64,000 nucleotides of DNA from JBEVJK01 sp963791325 (lineage in GTDB: Bacteria; Pseudomonadota; Alphaproteobacteria; Rhizobiales; Rhizobiaceae), in contig CAWBRU010000015.1 in the NCBI GenBank assembly GCA_963791325.1, forward strand, positions 62,001 through 126,000, written 5' to 3'. The notes under the pieces were generated by a model. That model searched no databases. It saw only the letters and a list, made by a program, of their open reading frames with translations, and had not been told where the DNA came from. Positions 56,141-63,806 of this stretch are shown piece by piece. The stretch's first letter is position 1; the number at the start of each line of letters is the position of its first letter. The translations under genes were made by a program, and so were the position numbers.

Positions 56141-56802
56141 TGTTCACCTGCTCGAAATGCAAACTGGAACTGGACGAGTCCCGTCGGGCCGGTCGACGGC
56201 CGGAATGCAAGGCCTGCAATCTCGCCGTCTACCGAGCCTGGAAAGCCAAGAACCTAGATCGGCTGAAAACGAGGATGGAACGCTATCGCGAAAAGAACGG
56301 TGAACGGATCTCAGCACAGGTGGCCGCCTACAAAGAAAACCACCGCGAGAAGGTCGATACCTACAACTCGGAGTATCGCAAGGAGTATCGGGAGCGCATC
56401 AACACATGGCGGTCCGAAAACCGTGACAAGGTCAACCCGACCCAGAATGCCTACCGGGCCAAGAACCGGGCACGCATACGTGCGCAGAAAAACGAATGGC
56501 ACAAAAAGCGGATGAAGACCGATCCGGTCTATGCGGGCAAGGTCGTGCTCTGGTGCGCTCGCATGAATGAGGCGCGACGAGCCGTGATGGACACCCCGAT
56601 CTCACGTTATTTCGAGAGCGAGATCCTGACGATCTACGGCAACTGTCCAGAAGGTCATCAGGTCGATCACATCATGCCGTTACGACCGCGTAAGGGAAAA
56701 GCCTGCGGCCTGCATGTGCCGTGGAACCTTCAGTATCTCACCATCGAAGAAAACCTGCGGAAGAGCGACAAGATGAAATCCGACTGGGAGATGGCGGCAT
56801 GA
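56140..56802 (+). CDS. HNH endonuclease-like protein
   Basis: 220 residues. An N-terminal zinc ribbon (FTCSKCKLELDESRR, PECKACN), then a long charged helical region. The C-terminal HNH-type domain has QVDHIMPLRPRKGKACGLHV then PWNLQYLTIEENLRKSDK, the D-H-I-x-P / N-L-Q / N-K layout of phage HNH (EndoVII-like) enzymes. Coupled to the lipoprotein gene (ATGA). Likely a mobile-element nuclease. Confidence 0.75.
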   Translation: MFTCSKCKLELDESRRAGRRPECKACNLAVYRAWKAKNLDRLKTRMERYREKNGERISAQVAAYKENHREKVDTYNSEYRKEYRERINTWRSENRDKVNPTQNAYRAKNRARIRAQKNEWHKKRMKTDPVYAGKVVLWCARMNEARRAVMDTPISRYFESEILTIYGNCPEGHQVDHIMPLRPRKGKACGLHVPWNLQYLTIEENLRKSDKMKSDWEMAA

Positions 56803-57001
56803 TCCGGATCCTCACGACGCTCATCGTGCTGTCCACGCTGGCGGGCTGCACTCTGCAGCCCGCCAGGACCTTTGGCCCGGCGTCTCCTACTACGGCCACA
56901 CGGCGGACGGTCAGCGCTACCGTCTGTATGAAGACGGCCCCTCCGGCGCGCGCCGCATCACCGGCACAGTCGGCGGCAAGTCCGTCAACTTCCACCATTA
57001 G
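56799..57001 (+). pseudogene. Small lipoprotein, frameshifted
   Basis: A lipoprotein signal (MIRILTTLIVLSTLAGC with lipobox LAGC) followed, after a one-base shift near 56864, by DLWPGVSYYGHTADGQRYRL and GTVGGKSVNFHH and a stop at 56999. Restored length about 67 residues. Last gene of the operon, directly before a terminator. Confidence 0.5.
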
Positions 57002-57007
57002 ACAGCG

Positions 57008-57034
57008 AGCCGCCCCTCAACGGACGGCTTTTTT
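57008..57034 (+). terminator. Intrinsic terminator of the plus-strand operon
   Basis: AGCCG and CGGCT arms around a 12-nt loop that can pair further, followed by six T. It begins 7 bp after the lipoprotein stop. Confidence 0.75.
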
Positions 57035-57062
57035 GTTCGCGGCAAGTTCCCCTGCGGTTGGA

Positions 57063-57734
57063 TCAGTCCCGGCCGAGGCCCTTCGCGGCCTTGATCAGCG
57101 CGGCCTGCCGTTTGGCACTGTCGTTGATCTCCGTCTCCAGCAGCGCCCGGCCGCGTAGCCTTGCCCGGTAGCGGGCGGCAGCCTCCTTGTTGAGGATTTG
57201 CCGCTTCAGCTTCTGCCGCTCTTCCGCCGCCTTGATCGGTGCCGTGGTGATCGTCCGCACGGTCTTCGCCGACAGGCCGGTGGCGTCGACAATCGCGCCG
57301 TAGGACAGCCCCTGCTGACGCAGCTTGATCACTTCCGCCTGCTGCGCCTCCGACGCCGCCCTGGGCCGTCCCTTGCCGCGTGGCGGGCGCTCGTCGGCAA
57401 AGGTGGCGTTGTACTTCGGCACGAACCGGTTCCAGTCGCGCAGCAGCTTCAGATTTCGGTCGAGCAGTTCGTCGTATTTGGTCCATAACTCGGTCTGATC
57501 ACGGTCGAAGATCCATTTGCCATCCGTGTCCAACTCCATGTCGAACACCTCGATCCAACGCGCGAACAGTTCGCCTTGCTTCTCAGTGGATTGGCGCGTC
57601 TCGGTGACCAAGGCGTCGGCTGCTGCGAGATCGTGCTCCCGCTCGGCCAGCCTGCGCCGCACATGGCGCAGGTTCTCCCGCAGGATCTCGATGTCGTCGG
57701 TTTGGTCGTCGGGATGGTCTTGTTGATCGCTCAT
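57063..57734 (-). CDS. Coiled-coil protein with helix-turn-helix domain
   Basis: 223 residues. The N-terminal part is helical (DIEILRENLRHVRRRLAERE). The middle has the resolvase-type HTH AEVIKLRQQGLSYGAIVDAT then GLSAKTVRTI. The C-terminus is a basic helix. Probably a DNA-binding regulator or partner of a recombinase. Convergent with the plus operon. Confidence 0.65.
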   Translation of the reverse strand: MSDQQDHPDDQTDDIEILRENLRHVRRRLAEREHDLAAADALVTETRQSTEKQGELFARWIEVFDMELDTDGKWIFDRDQTELWTKYDELLDRNLKLLRDWNRFVPKYNATFADERPPRGKGRPRAASEAQQAEVIKLRQQGLSYGAIVDATGLSAKTVRTITTAPIKAAEERQKLKRQILNKEAAARYRARLRGRALLETEINDSAKRQAALIKAAKGLGRD

Positions 57735-57926
57735 GATTGCCGATTATCAGACATTTTCGGCATAAGGCAAGAGCCCTAGAACTCTGCGGTTTTCATGACC
57801 AGAGGGCACCAGAACATCATGCTTCAGCTAAAGAAAAGAGGCGGATAGCAAGGGGGCCGACTGCTCCTCAACGTCGAGCGGCTCGTTCCAGGCGGCGCAA
57901 TTGCATGCTCACGGCCGCGCCCCTGG

Positions 57927-58238
57927 TCATCCTCGGCCCTGATCGGCGGAGTGGATTAACGATGCCCTGGCATACTCCGCCGCTTCGCCCACCGGCATCC
58001 GCATCGACCGCGCCCCTTCGGCCGGGCGATCCGCGAACAGCTCGGCCCGCGCCGTGCGGATCGCGGCCAAAGCCAACATCGTCACAGGGTAGCCGCGCCT
58101 CCGCAACTGCTCCTCACAATAGGCGCTAAACTCCTTGCGGCTGTCCCCGCGCCAAAGTTGCGCACAGCGAGCGACGACCACGTCGATCTGCGCCTCGGTC
58201 GACACCCGCGGTTTGATCTTGCCCACGCCTTCCTCCAT
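57927..58238 (-). CDS. Hypothetical protein
   Basis: 103 residues from the ATG at 58238 (MEEGVGKIKPRVSTEAQIDV), with LWRGDSRKEFSAYCEEQLRR. Helical and soluble. A longer start at 58289 is possible. Unknown family. Confidence 0.5.
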   Translation of the reverse strand: MEEGVGKIKPRVSTEAQIDVVVARCAQLWRGDSRKEFSAYCEEQLRRRGYPVTMLALAAIRTARAELFADRPAEGARSMRMPVGEAAEYARASLIHSADQGRG

Positions 58239-58336
58239 GGTCTTTCCCAGGGACGGGCCTACCGTCCGCGTGGCCGTCCGATCACGCATCCGGGCCGTGC
58301 GGAGTAGGTCCGTCCGACCAATCGCGAGACACTAGC

Positions 58337-58510
58337 ATGGCCGACGACAACGTGATCCCGTTCCTCAAGCAGCGCCGGCCAGAGGAGAAGGAGATTTTCC
58401 CCGTGTGGCTGGAACAAGCCCTGATCGAGGGCGCCGATAGCGTGGTCCTGCCCGCCTTTCCGATGCCAGAGAAGATGCTGCTCGAACGCGGTCGACAATG
58501 GCAGCGCTGA
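58337..58510 (+). CDS. Hypothetical small protein
   Basis: 57 residues: MADDNVIPFLKQRRPEEKEI then FPVWLEQALIEGAD. Soluble. It overlaps the next ORF by 13 bp. Unknown family. Confidence 0.5.
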   Translation: MADDNVIPFLKQRRPEEKEIFPVWLEQALIEGADSVVLPAFPMPEKMLLERGRQWQR

Positions 58511-58629
58511 GCACCGAAGCGCTCGACGTACTGCACTCCGGCCGCCTGTCACCGGAAGGACTGGAGCACCTCGCCGGCACCGAGCTCGTCAGGCGACAAA
58601 TCCTCGGTCTGGCCCGCAATGCCAGTTGA
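58498..58629 (+). CDS. Hypothetical small protein
   Basis: 43 residues: MAALSTEALDVLHSGRLSPE then LVRRQILGLARNAS. Helical. Second of three overlapping or closely spaced mini-genes. Confidence 0.4.
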   Translation: MAALSTEALDVLHSGRLSPEGLEHLAGTELVRRQILGLARNAS

Positions 58630-58633
58630 GCCG

Positions 58634-58841
58634 ATGACCGCCAACCTGCATCCCGCGACTGGCATCCGCAACTATCCGAAACGGTTCCGGGAATTGCGGC
58701 TGATGACCAACAGCCAACTAGGGGCAACTCCAGGCCAACCAAGCGCAAATCTGGCGGATGAAGTTTTATATCCAAAATCGCGAGGGGGAGCGGGTCGGAA
58801 AAACCGATCGCGGCGACAAGGGCCTAAGCCGCTTCGCGTGA
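58634..58841 (+). pseudogene. Hypothetical small protein, one frameshift
   Basis: MTANLHPATGIRNYPKRFRE and LRLMTNSQLG, then a shift at the GGGG run 58721-58724 to QLQANQAQIWRMKFYIQNRE and GKTDRGDKGLSRFA, stop at 58839. Restored length about 69 residues. Last of the mini-gene row. Confidence 0.4.
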
Positions 58842-58948
58842 GGCTCGAGATTCAGAATTCCCCTGAAATCAGTTCAAATAAGCTCGGATGAGAACACGGC
58901 GGTGATCTTTTTGCAGTCACGCCTGTCCAGGGTTCACGATCAAATAAA

Positions 58949-58976
58949 TTGACTTTGTACCTCCGCGCCATATGGA
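58949..58976 (+). promoter_or_regulatory. Promoter of the low-GC cassette
   Basis: TTGACT, a 16-bp spacer, and TATGGA, 40 bp upstream of the ATG at 59017. An ATG at 58972 lies inside the -10 element and so is unlikely to be the start. Confidence 0.6.
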
Positions 58977-59016
58977 TATACTTCCCATCTACAGTTTCTA
59001 TGTGGGAGGCACGACT

Positions 59017-59928
59017 ATGGTTGGACCATCTAAAACTAGCGTTATCGGTAGCAGAGATCTTAATTTAGATCCTGAAAGATATTCAAACCCAATAAGGGCG
59101 GTTGACGCGTATCCCTCTCAAAATATTCGATGCGACTTAAATATGGATGTATCACTTGTCACCGCCAGGACACCAAGCGACAGCATTAGAAAATTCTTAT
59201 ATGTCTCCTTGGAAGGGACCAGATTAACAAATGGGCCAATGGCAAGAGATCAAGATGACATCCGCGGATATTTCACTGAAAAGGTACTTGTAGAAATCAG
59301 TCTCACTGACGGCAATCTGGTCCAAGACAAACCGACCTCAACCCAAATTGGCGGAAACTATACGGATGGCACTGACCAATCGATTAACTTAGGCGTTTTC
59401 GCCACTGATCCAACTGCTAGCGTGACATTTGGACACAATACCAGTGCCTCCACTTCCATCGACGACTTCTACGTCGAAAACATTAGCAGCGATACCCAGG
59501 TCAACCATAATTACAAACTCGGCGCCGTGCAGGGTGGAAAATACGATGAAGTAACGGACCTGGTTGGGAGCGTATTCGAGGCTGGCAAACTTCATAGAAT
59601 ACCTCCTCGCGCGTCAAGCAGCTTAGATCTAAGTTCGAAGTGCCTGTTCCAGATCGACAACAACGTGGAAGGGACGCACACGTTATGGGTGAAATTGACC
59701 CATACGTTGGTCCTGGTTGAGAAGACGTTTCGTCCGGCAGAAGCGGCTGCAGGGGCAGCAGTGCCTATTGCTGGCTGGTTTGCTGCGGCTGCTACAGGGG
59801 CCACGGAGCTGATTTCTCACGTTACTCACACTCACGGTACGACGGTAGAAGGATTGAACGCGGTGCTGAATGTTTATCGAAACAATATAGTTGTAGCGCG
59901 CAGAACCGACATTGATTTCTCAAAATAG
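59017..59928 (+). CDS. Unknown beta-rich protein of a low-GC cassette
   Basis: 303 residues from the ATG at 59017, chosen because GGGAGG lies seven bases upstream. It is strongly beta-rich with many Ser/Thr/Asn (FATDPTASVTFGHNTSASTS). Near the C-terminus it has one Ala/Gly hydrophobic stretch (AAGAAVPIAGWFAAAATGAT), long enough to insert in a membrane. There is no signal peptide. I recognise no family; the pattern is loosely like pore-forming or phage-fibre proteins, which is only a guess. AT content is far above the neighbours. The next gene starts 10 bp after the stop. Confidence 0.7.
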   Translation: MVGPSKTSVIGSRDLNLDPERYSNPIRAVDAYPSQNIRCDLNMDVSLVTARTPSDSIRKFLYVSLEGTRLTNGPMARDQDDIRGYFTEKVLVEISLTDGNLVQDKPTSTQIGGNYTDGTDQSINLGVFATDPTASVTFGHNTSASTSIDDFYVENISSDTQVNHNYKLGAVQGGKYDEVTDLVGSVFEAGKLHRIPPRASSSLDLSSKCLFQIDNNVEGTHTLWVKLTHTLVLVEKTFRPAEAAAGAAVPIAGWFAAAATGATELISHVTHTHGTTVEGLNAVLNVYRNNIVVARRTDIDFSK

Positions 59929-59938
59929 AGGTGTCGAA

Positions 59939-60700
59939 ATGTGCGGGTACAAATTCTTGACCAAGGAAGGGGCGTTTCTTTGGGGGCAGATCGCGAATTA
60001 TACTGTCAACTCGAATATTGGCTCGGAGTTTCTTAGCAAAGGGTGGAACAAGCTATCTGACGGGAAATTTGAAGGCTATATGACTAAGGCCGTCGACAAA
60101 ATTAATAGTTTTATCCTTGATAATGTTTTTGATTTTTCAAAATCTACCCGTGCTGGTTTCATGATTTCTATCCAGGATATGGATTATATATCGACGCACG
60201 ATTTTTCGGTCATAGGTTGGGATAGCCTAGATAGGATCGTTGACTATTTGAAGCTTCTAGATGATGTCCGAACCAATCCGCATTATAACGATACGAATAC
60301 TTGGGACGGCACCATAAAGCCCTTACATAGGGCTTTTTTTGACTGCGTTGAGAATTTTGTTGTCGTAATTGAAAGGAAAGCTGCAGGGAAATCTGCGGCA
60401 TTAGTGGACTATTTTTGGCGCATTAGTCGTCAAGGGGGCATCGAATTGCCGCGCCCTATGGCCGCCCGAAGCAATACCGACACTTTGAAGCTGAATGAAC
60501 TCTATCCAAATCTTTCTAACCTGATTCAGGAATTACCACGCTGGGACGATCGCGAGAAGCCGGTCCAATACGTGGAAGATTTGAAAAAATATATTGACCG
60601 CATGGGCACGGTTCTTCAGGACAAAGATGCGAATGCAGAAGAAAAGCTGAAAGCATGCGACAATTTTTTTGATACGTTGTTTTCGCTAAAGGACTTGTAA
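59939..60700 (+). CDS. Unknown helical protein of a low-GC cassette
   Basis: 253 residues from the ATG at 59939, preceded by GAGGTG. Mostly helical and soluble: MCGYKFLTKEGAFLWGQIAN, DSLDRIVDYLKLLDDVR, DNFFDTLFSLKDL. No family recognised. It is coupled to the beta-rich gene (10-bp spacing) and shares its low GC, so the two arrived together. A terminator-like hairpin lies inside the coding region at 60316-60340. Confidence 0.7.
   Translation: MCGYKFLTKEGAFLWGQIANYTVNSNIGSEFLSKGWNKLSDGKFEGYMTKAVDKINSFILDNVFDFSKSTRAGFMISIQDMDYISTHDFSVIGWDSLDRIVDYLKLLDDVRTNPHYNDTNTWDGTIKPLHRAFFDCVENFVVVIERKAAGKSAALVDYFWRISRQGGIELPRPMAARSNTDTLKLNELYPNLSNLIQELPRWDDREKPVQYVEDLKKYIDRMGTVLQDKDANAEEKLKACDNFFDTLFSLKDL
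60316..60340 (+). terminator. Intrinsic-terminator-like hairpin inside a coding sequence
   Basis: AAAGCCC and GGGCTTT form a perfect 7-bp stem around a 7-nt loop, followed by TTTT. It lies in the sense orientation in the middle of the second cassette gene and could reduce full-length transcripts. Confidence 0.55.
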
Positions 60701-61068
60701 AAGACGTTGGTTCGATCGATTGGCAAGGCAGGATTGATAGCGTTTTAGGTCGCGCCATAGATAGGTGCTTCACATTGGCGCAAGACCAATGTTTCGTAAA
60801 CTTCCTCACTAACAAGCCGACAAATGTCTTTGAGGCTTTTGACCTCTCAAGGCCTTCAGTTGGACCGATCGACTATGATCGCTTTCAACCCGGAACGAGG
60901 CAAGGAACTTCGTGGAGCGACGAATTCAGAATTGAGAGCTCTCCGAGACGAACTGAAGGTGGCGGTCCTCCTATTTCGTCGTCTCATCCCGGTCCGGACA
61001 AAGGCAAAAAATAGCGCTTGGCCGTGCAGCAGATGGTGTGGTTCTTTTGGCTCATTCAAATTTGGGCA
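60701..61068. other. Intergenic between cassette and first IS3 element
   Basis: About 370 bp. Frames such as 60775-61014 lack a ribosome site and a protein-like pattern. The 4-bp target duplication GGCA (61065-61068) ends it. Confidence 0.4.
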
Positions 61069-61130
61069 TGACCTGAGACCCTGAACTTCCTCCAGATTTG
61101 GGTAGAGTCCGTCGATCACGGAGACGGACG

Positions 61131-61397
61131 ATGCGACCCTCACGGTTCACGGAAGAGCAGATCATCGGGATGCTGAAGGAGCAGGAGGCCGGTGCGAAGA
61201 CGGCTGATGTCTGCCGCAAGCACGGCATCTCGGCAGCGACCTTCTACAAGTTCAAGGCGAAGTTCGGCGGGATGGACGTGTCCGACGCCCGTCGCCTGAA
61301 GGCTCTGGAAGACGAGAACGCCCGGCTGAAGAAGCTGCTGGCCGAGCAGATGCTGGACAACGCGATCCTGAAGGATGTCGCCGCAAAAAAATGGTGA
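61131..61397 (+). CDS. IS3-family transposase OrfA
   Basis: 88 residues. HTH region SRFTEEQIIGMLKEQEAGAK then VCRKHGISAATFYKFKAKF, and a leucine-zipper-like helix (LKALEDENARLKKLLAEQML). It ends AAKKW after the slippery A AAA AAA at 61385-61391, where a -1 shift would make the OrfAB transposase. Confidence 0.93.
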   Translation: MRPSRFTEEQIIGMLKEQEAGAKTADVCRKHGISAATFYKFKAKFGGMDVSDARRLKALEDENARLKKLLAEQMLDNAILKDVAAKKW

Positions 61398-62230
61398 CGC
61401 CCGATGCGAAGCGGAAGGCGGTGGCTCATGCCTGCGAGGTGCATGGGGTGAGCCAGCGTCGGGCGTGCCAGGCTCTGAAGATCGACCGTTCGACGGTGCG
61501 CTACACCAGCACCCGTCCGGACGACGCTCCGTTGCGCGAGGCGATGAAGGCCGTGGCGGCGGAGCGCCGGCGGTTCGGCTATCGCAGGATCCACGTCATG
61601 CTGGACCGGCAGGGCATCGTGATGAACCAGAAGAAGCTGCGGCGCCTCTACCGCGAGGAGAAGCTGCAGGTGCGCCGTCGCGGCGGCCGCAAGCGGGCGC
61701 TGGGCACGCGCAGGCCCATGCTCGTTCCGGATCGCGCCAACGCGCGCTGGAGCCTGGACTTCGTCTCCGACACCTTCACGGACGGCCGTCGCTTCCGGGT
61801 GCTGGCCGTCGTCGACGACTATACGCGGGAGTGCCTGGCGCTTGTCGCCGACACCTCGCTCTCGGGCCTGCGCGTGGCGCGCGAACTGGATGCCATCATC
61901 CGCTGGCGCGGTCGACCGGACACGATCGTCTCCGACAACGGCACCGAGCTGACCTCGATGGCGATCCTGCGATGGTGCCAGCAGACCGGCGTCGAATGGC
62001 ATTACATCGCGCCCGGCAAGCCGACGCAGAACGCCTTCGTCGAGAGCTTCAACGGGCGCTTCAGGGACGAGTGCCTCAACGACACGCTGTTCTCGACACT
62101 GTCCGAGGCCCGCAGCGCCATCACCTCATGGAAGGAGGACTACAACCACCACCGACCACACTCGGCCCTCGGCAACATCACGCCGGCCGAGTTCGCGATG
62201 AAATCCACGCTGGAAAAACAGGCCGCATAA
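61391..62230 (+). CDS. IS3-family transposase OrfB (DDE domain)
   Basis: 279 residues in the -1 frame relative to orfA. The HTH_21-like RRFGYRRIHVMLDRQG precedes an rve integrase core with WSLDFVSDTF, DTIVSDNGTELTS and FVESFNGRFRDECL, which give the Asp-Asp-Glu triad. It is normally made as OrfAB by frameshifting at the A7. Apparently intact. Confidence 0.93.
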   Translation: MVTPDAKRKAVAHACEVHGVSQRRACQALKIDRSTVRYTSTRPDDAPLREAMKAVAAERRRFGYRRIHVMLDRQGIVMNQKKLRRLYREEKLQVRRRGGRKRALGTRRPMLVPDRANARWSLDFVSDTFTDGRRFRVLAVVDDYTRECLALVADTSLSGLRVARELDAIIRWRGRPDTIVSDNGTELTSMAILRWCQQTGVEWHYIAPGKPTQNAFVESFNGRFRDECLNDTLFSTLSEARSAITSWKEDYNHHRPHSALGNITPAEFAMKSTLEKQAA

Positions 62231-62658
62231 GGCCAGAAACGAAACCCAGGACTCTCCCTCAAACCGGAGGAGATTAGGGTCTCAGGTCAGGCACTCCGAC
62301 GTAGGATTCGGTTTTCCGGTTGAGAGAAACCACGATGTTTCGCTTCGAACGCACTCGGTGGTGGTTCGACAATGATTGCCGTCGCTGGCCACCTCTCAAG
62401 GCTGCCTGGCCGACACGATGACGTATTGAATTCTCCGCACAAATTTGATGGGCTGGCGGTCCCGAATTTGTCTGAACTGGAACCGTTGAAGAAGCTGCAG
62501 CTCAATCACGCCGTTACAGAGAGAGGCAGGATCAGGCACCGCTCGGCCCAGCCAATTGTGCAAAAGATTTTGGACACTACTGGTGTGCGCCCCTGTGGAT
62601 GGACAAATTGGTGGAAGGGCATTGACCGGCTCGCCGGGCTTTCGAAGGATGGAAGCCC

Positions 62659-63009
62659 ATGGTTCGACATCGCACCCACAGCATCGAGTTCAAGCGTGAG
62701 GTCGTGCAGGACTATCTTGCCGGCGAGACGCTCCATGGACTCGCCAGGCGGCATGATCTGTCGCGGAATCTGGTCCGCATCTGGATCCAAAAGTTCGAAG
62801 CCGGCGCCTTTGACGACGAGGCTATCGCGGCGAGCACGATCGAAGCCTATGAGGCCAGGATCGCTGCGCTGGAGCGGCTGGTCGGCAGACAGGCTTTGGA
62901 GATCGAGTTTCTAAAGGGGGCTCTGAAGCACGGACCGCGACCGAGAAGCGCGACTACATCCATGATCACCGGCCCCGGGGCATCTCCGTCGCCGAAGGGT
63001 GCAGGCTGA
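62659..63009 (+). CDS. IS3-family transposase OrfA
   Basis: 116 residues. HTH: SIEFKREVVQDYLAGETLHG then LARRHDLSRNLVRIWIQKFE. A coiled segment (ARIAALERLVGRQALEIEFL) follows. The last about 25 residues lie in a non-conserved frame, because the -1 frame at that point already encodes the start of OrfB (TEKRDYIHDHRPRG). Confidence 0.9.
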   Translation: MVRHRTHSIEFKREVVQDYLAGETLHGLARRHDLSRNLVRIWIQKFEAGAFDDEAIAASTIEAYEARIAALERLVGRQALEIEFLKGALKHGPRPRSATTSMITGPGASPSPKGAG

Positions 63010-63806
63010 TGGGCATCGCACGCTCGACCTACTACGACCGGCCGGCCTTGAGCTTTGACGACACCGCGCTCGTCGAACGAATGGTGGCGATCTCCGACAA
63101 CTTCGAGACCTATGGCTATCGCCGCATGCAGGCTGCGCTACGCCAGCAGGGCTTCGTCGTGAACCATAAGAAACTGCGACGCCTGATGCGGGAGCACGAC
63201 CTGCAGCCTCGCAGGCGCCGTCGTTACATAGCCACCACCGATAGCGATCACGACCTGCCGATCTTCCCGAACCTGGCAAGAGAGATCGTCGCCGATGGTC
63301 CCAACCGGCTCTGGGTCGCGGACATCACGTATGTCGCAATCCCAGCCGGTTTCGTCTATGTCGCCGTCATCCTCGACGCCTGGTCGCGCAAGGTGGTGGG
63401 CTATGCGATAGCGCGGTCGATGGACGTGCGGCTGACGCTGGCAGCGCTGCAGTCCGCCGTCGAGAAGAGGAAACCGACTACAGGCTGTATCCACCACTCA
63501 GACAGAGGCTCGCAATACGCGGCGGCGGCCTATCGGCAGGCACTTGCCGCTCGCGGCTTCATCGGCTCGATGGGTCGTCGAGGCAACCCCTACGATAATG
63601 CCAAGGCGGAGAGCTTCATGAAAACCTTGAAGGTCGAGGCGGTCTACCCTTTGGCCTACGAGAGCTTTGCGGATGTCGCCGCCGACCTACCGCGCTTCAT
63701 CGATCAGGTCTACAACGAGCGCCGGCTACACTCGGCGCTTGCATATCTAAGCCCGCAGCAGTTCGAGGATCAACACACCCGGCATTCTGTCAAAACTGCC
63801 GCCTGA
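63009..63806 (+). CDS. IS3-family transposase OrfB (DDE domain)
   Basis: 265 residues from an ATG overlapping the orfA stop; the frame is open upstream for OrfAB. HTH_21: YGYRRMQAALRQQGFVVNHK. The rve core has LWVADITYV, IHHSDRGSQY and YDNAKAESFMKTLKVE, the DDE triad. It appears complete. Confidence 0.93.
   Translation: MGIARSTYYDRPALSFDDTALVERMVAISDNFETYGYRRMQAALRQQGFVVNHKKLRRLMREHDLQPRRRRRYIATTDSDHDLPIFPNLAREIVADGPNRLWVADITYVAIPAGFVYVAVILDAWSRKVVGYAIARSMDVRLTLAALQSAVEKRKPTTGCIHHSDRGSQYAAAAYRQALAARGFIGSMGRRGNPYDNAKAESFMKTLKVEAVYPLAYESFADVAADLPRFIDQVYNERRLHSALAYLSPQQFEDQHTRHSVKTAA

Larger units (their letters stand above)
61069..62289 (+). mobile_element. IS3-family insertion sequence (IS407-like), complete
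   Basis: Ends are inverted repeats beginning TGACCTGAGACCCT on both sides and still matching for several tens of bases. A 4-bp duplication GGCA flanks it (61065-61068 and 62290-62293), typical of the IS407 group. It holds orfA and orfB with a slippery A7. Confidence 0.92.

Noticed and set aside
58972..59016. Start of the beta-rich cassette gene at 58972
   Set aside because: That ATG lies in the promoter -10 element; the ATG at 59017 has GGGAGG at good distance.
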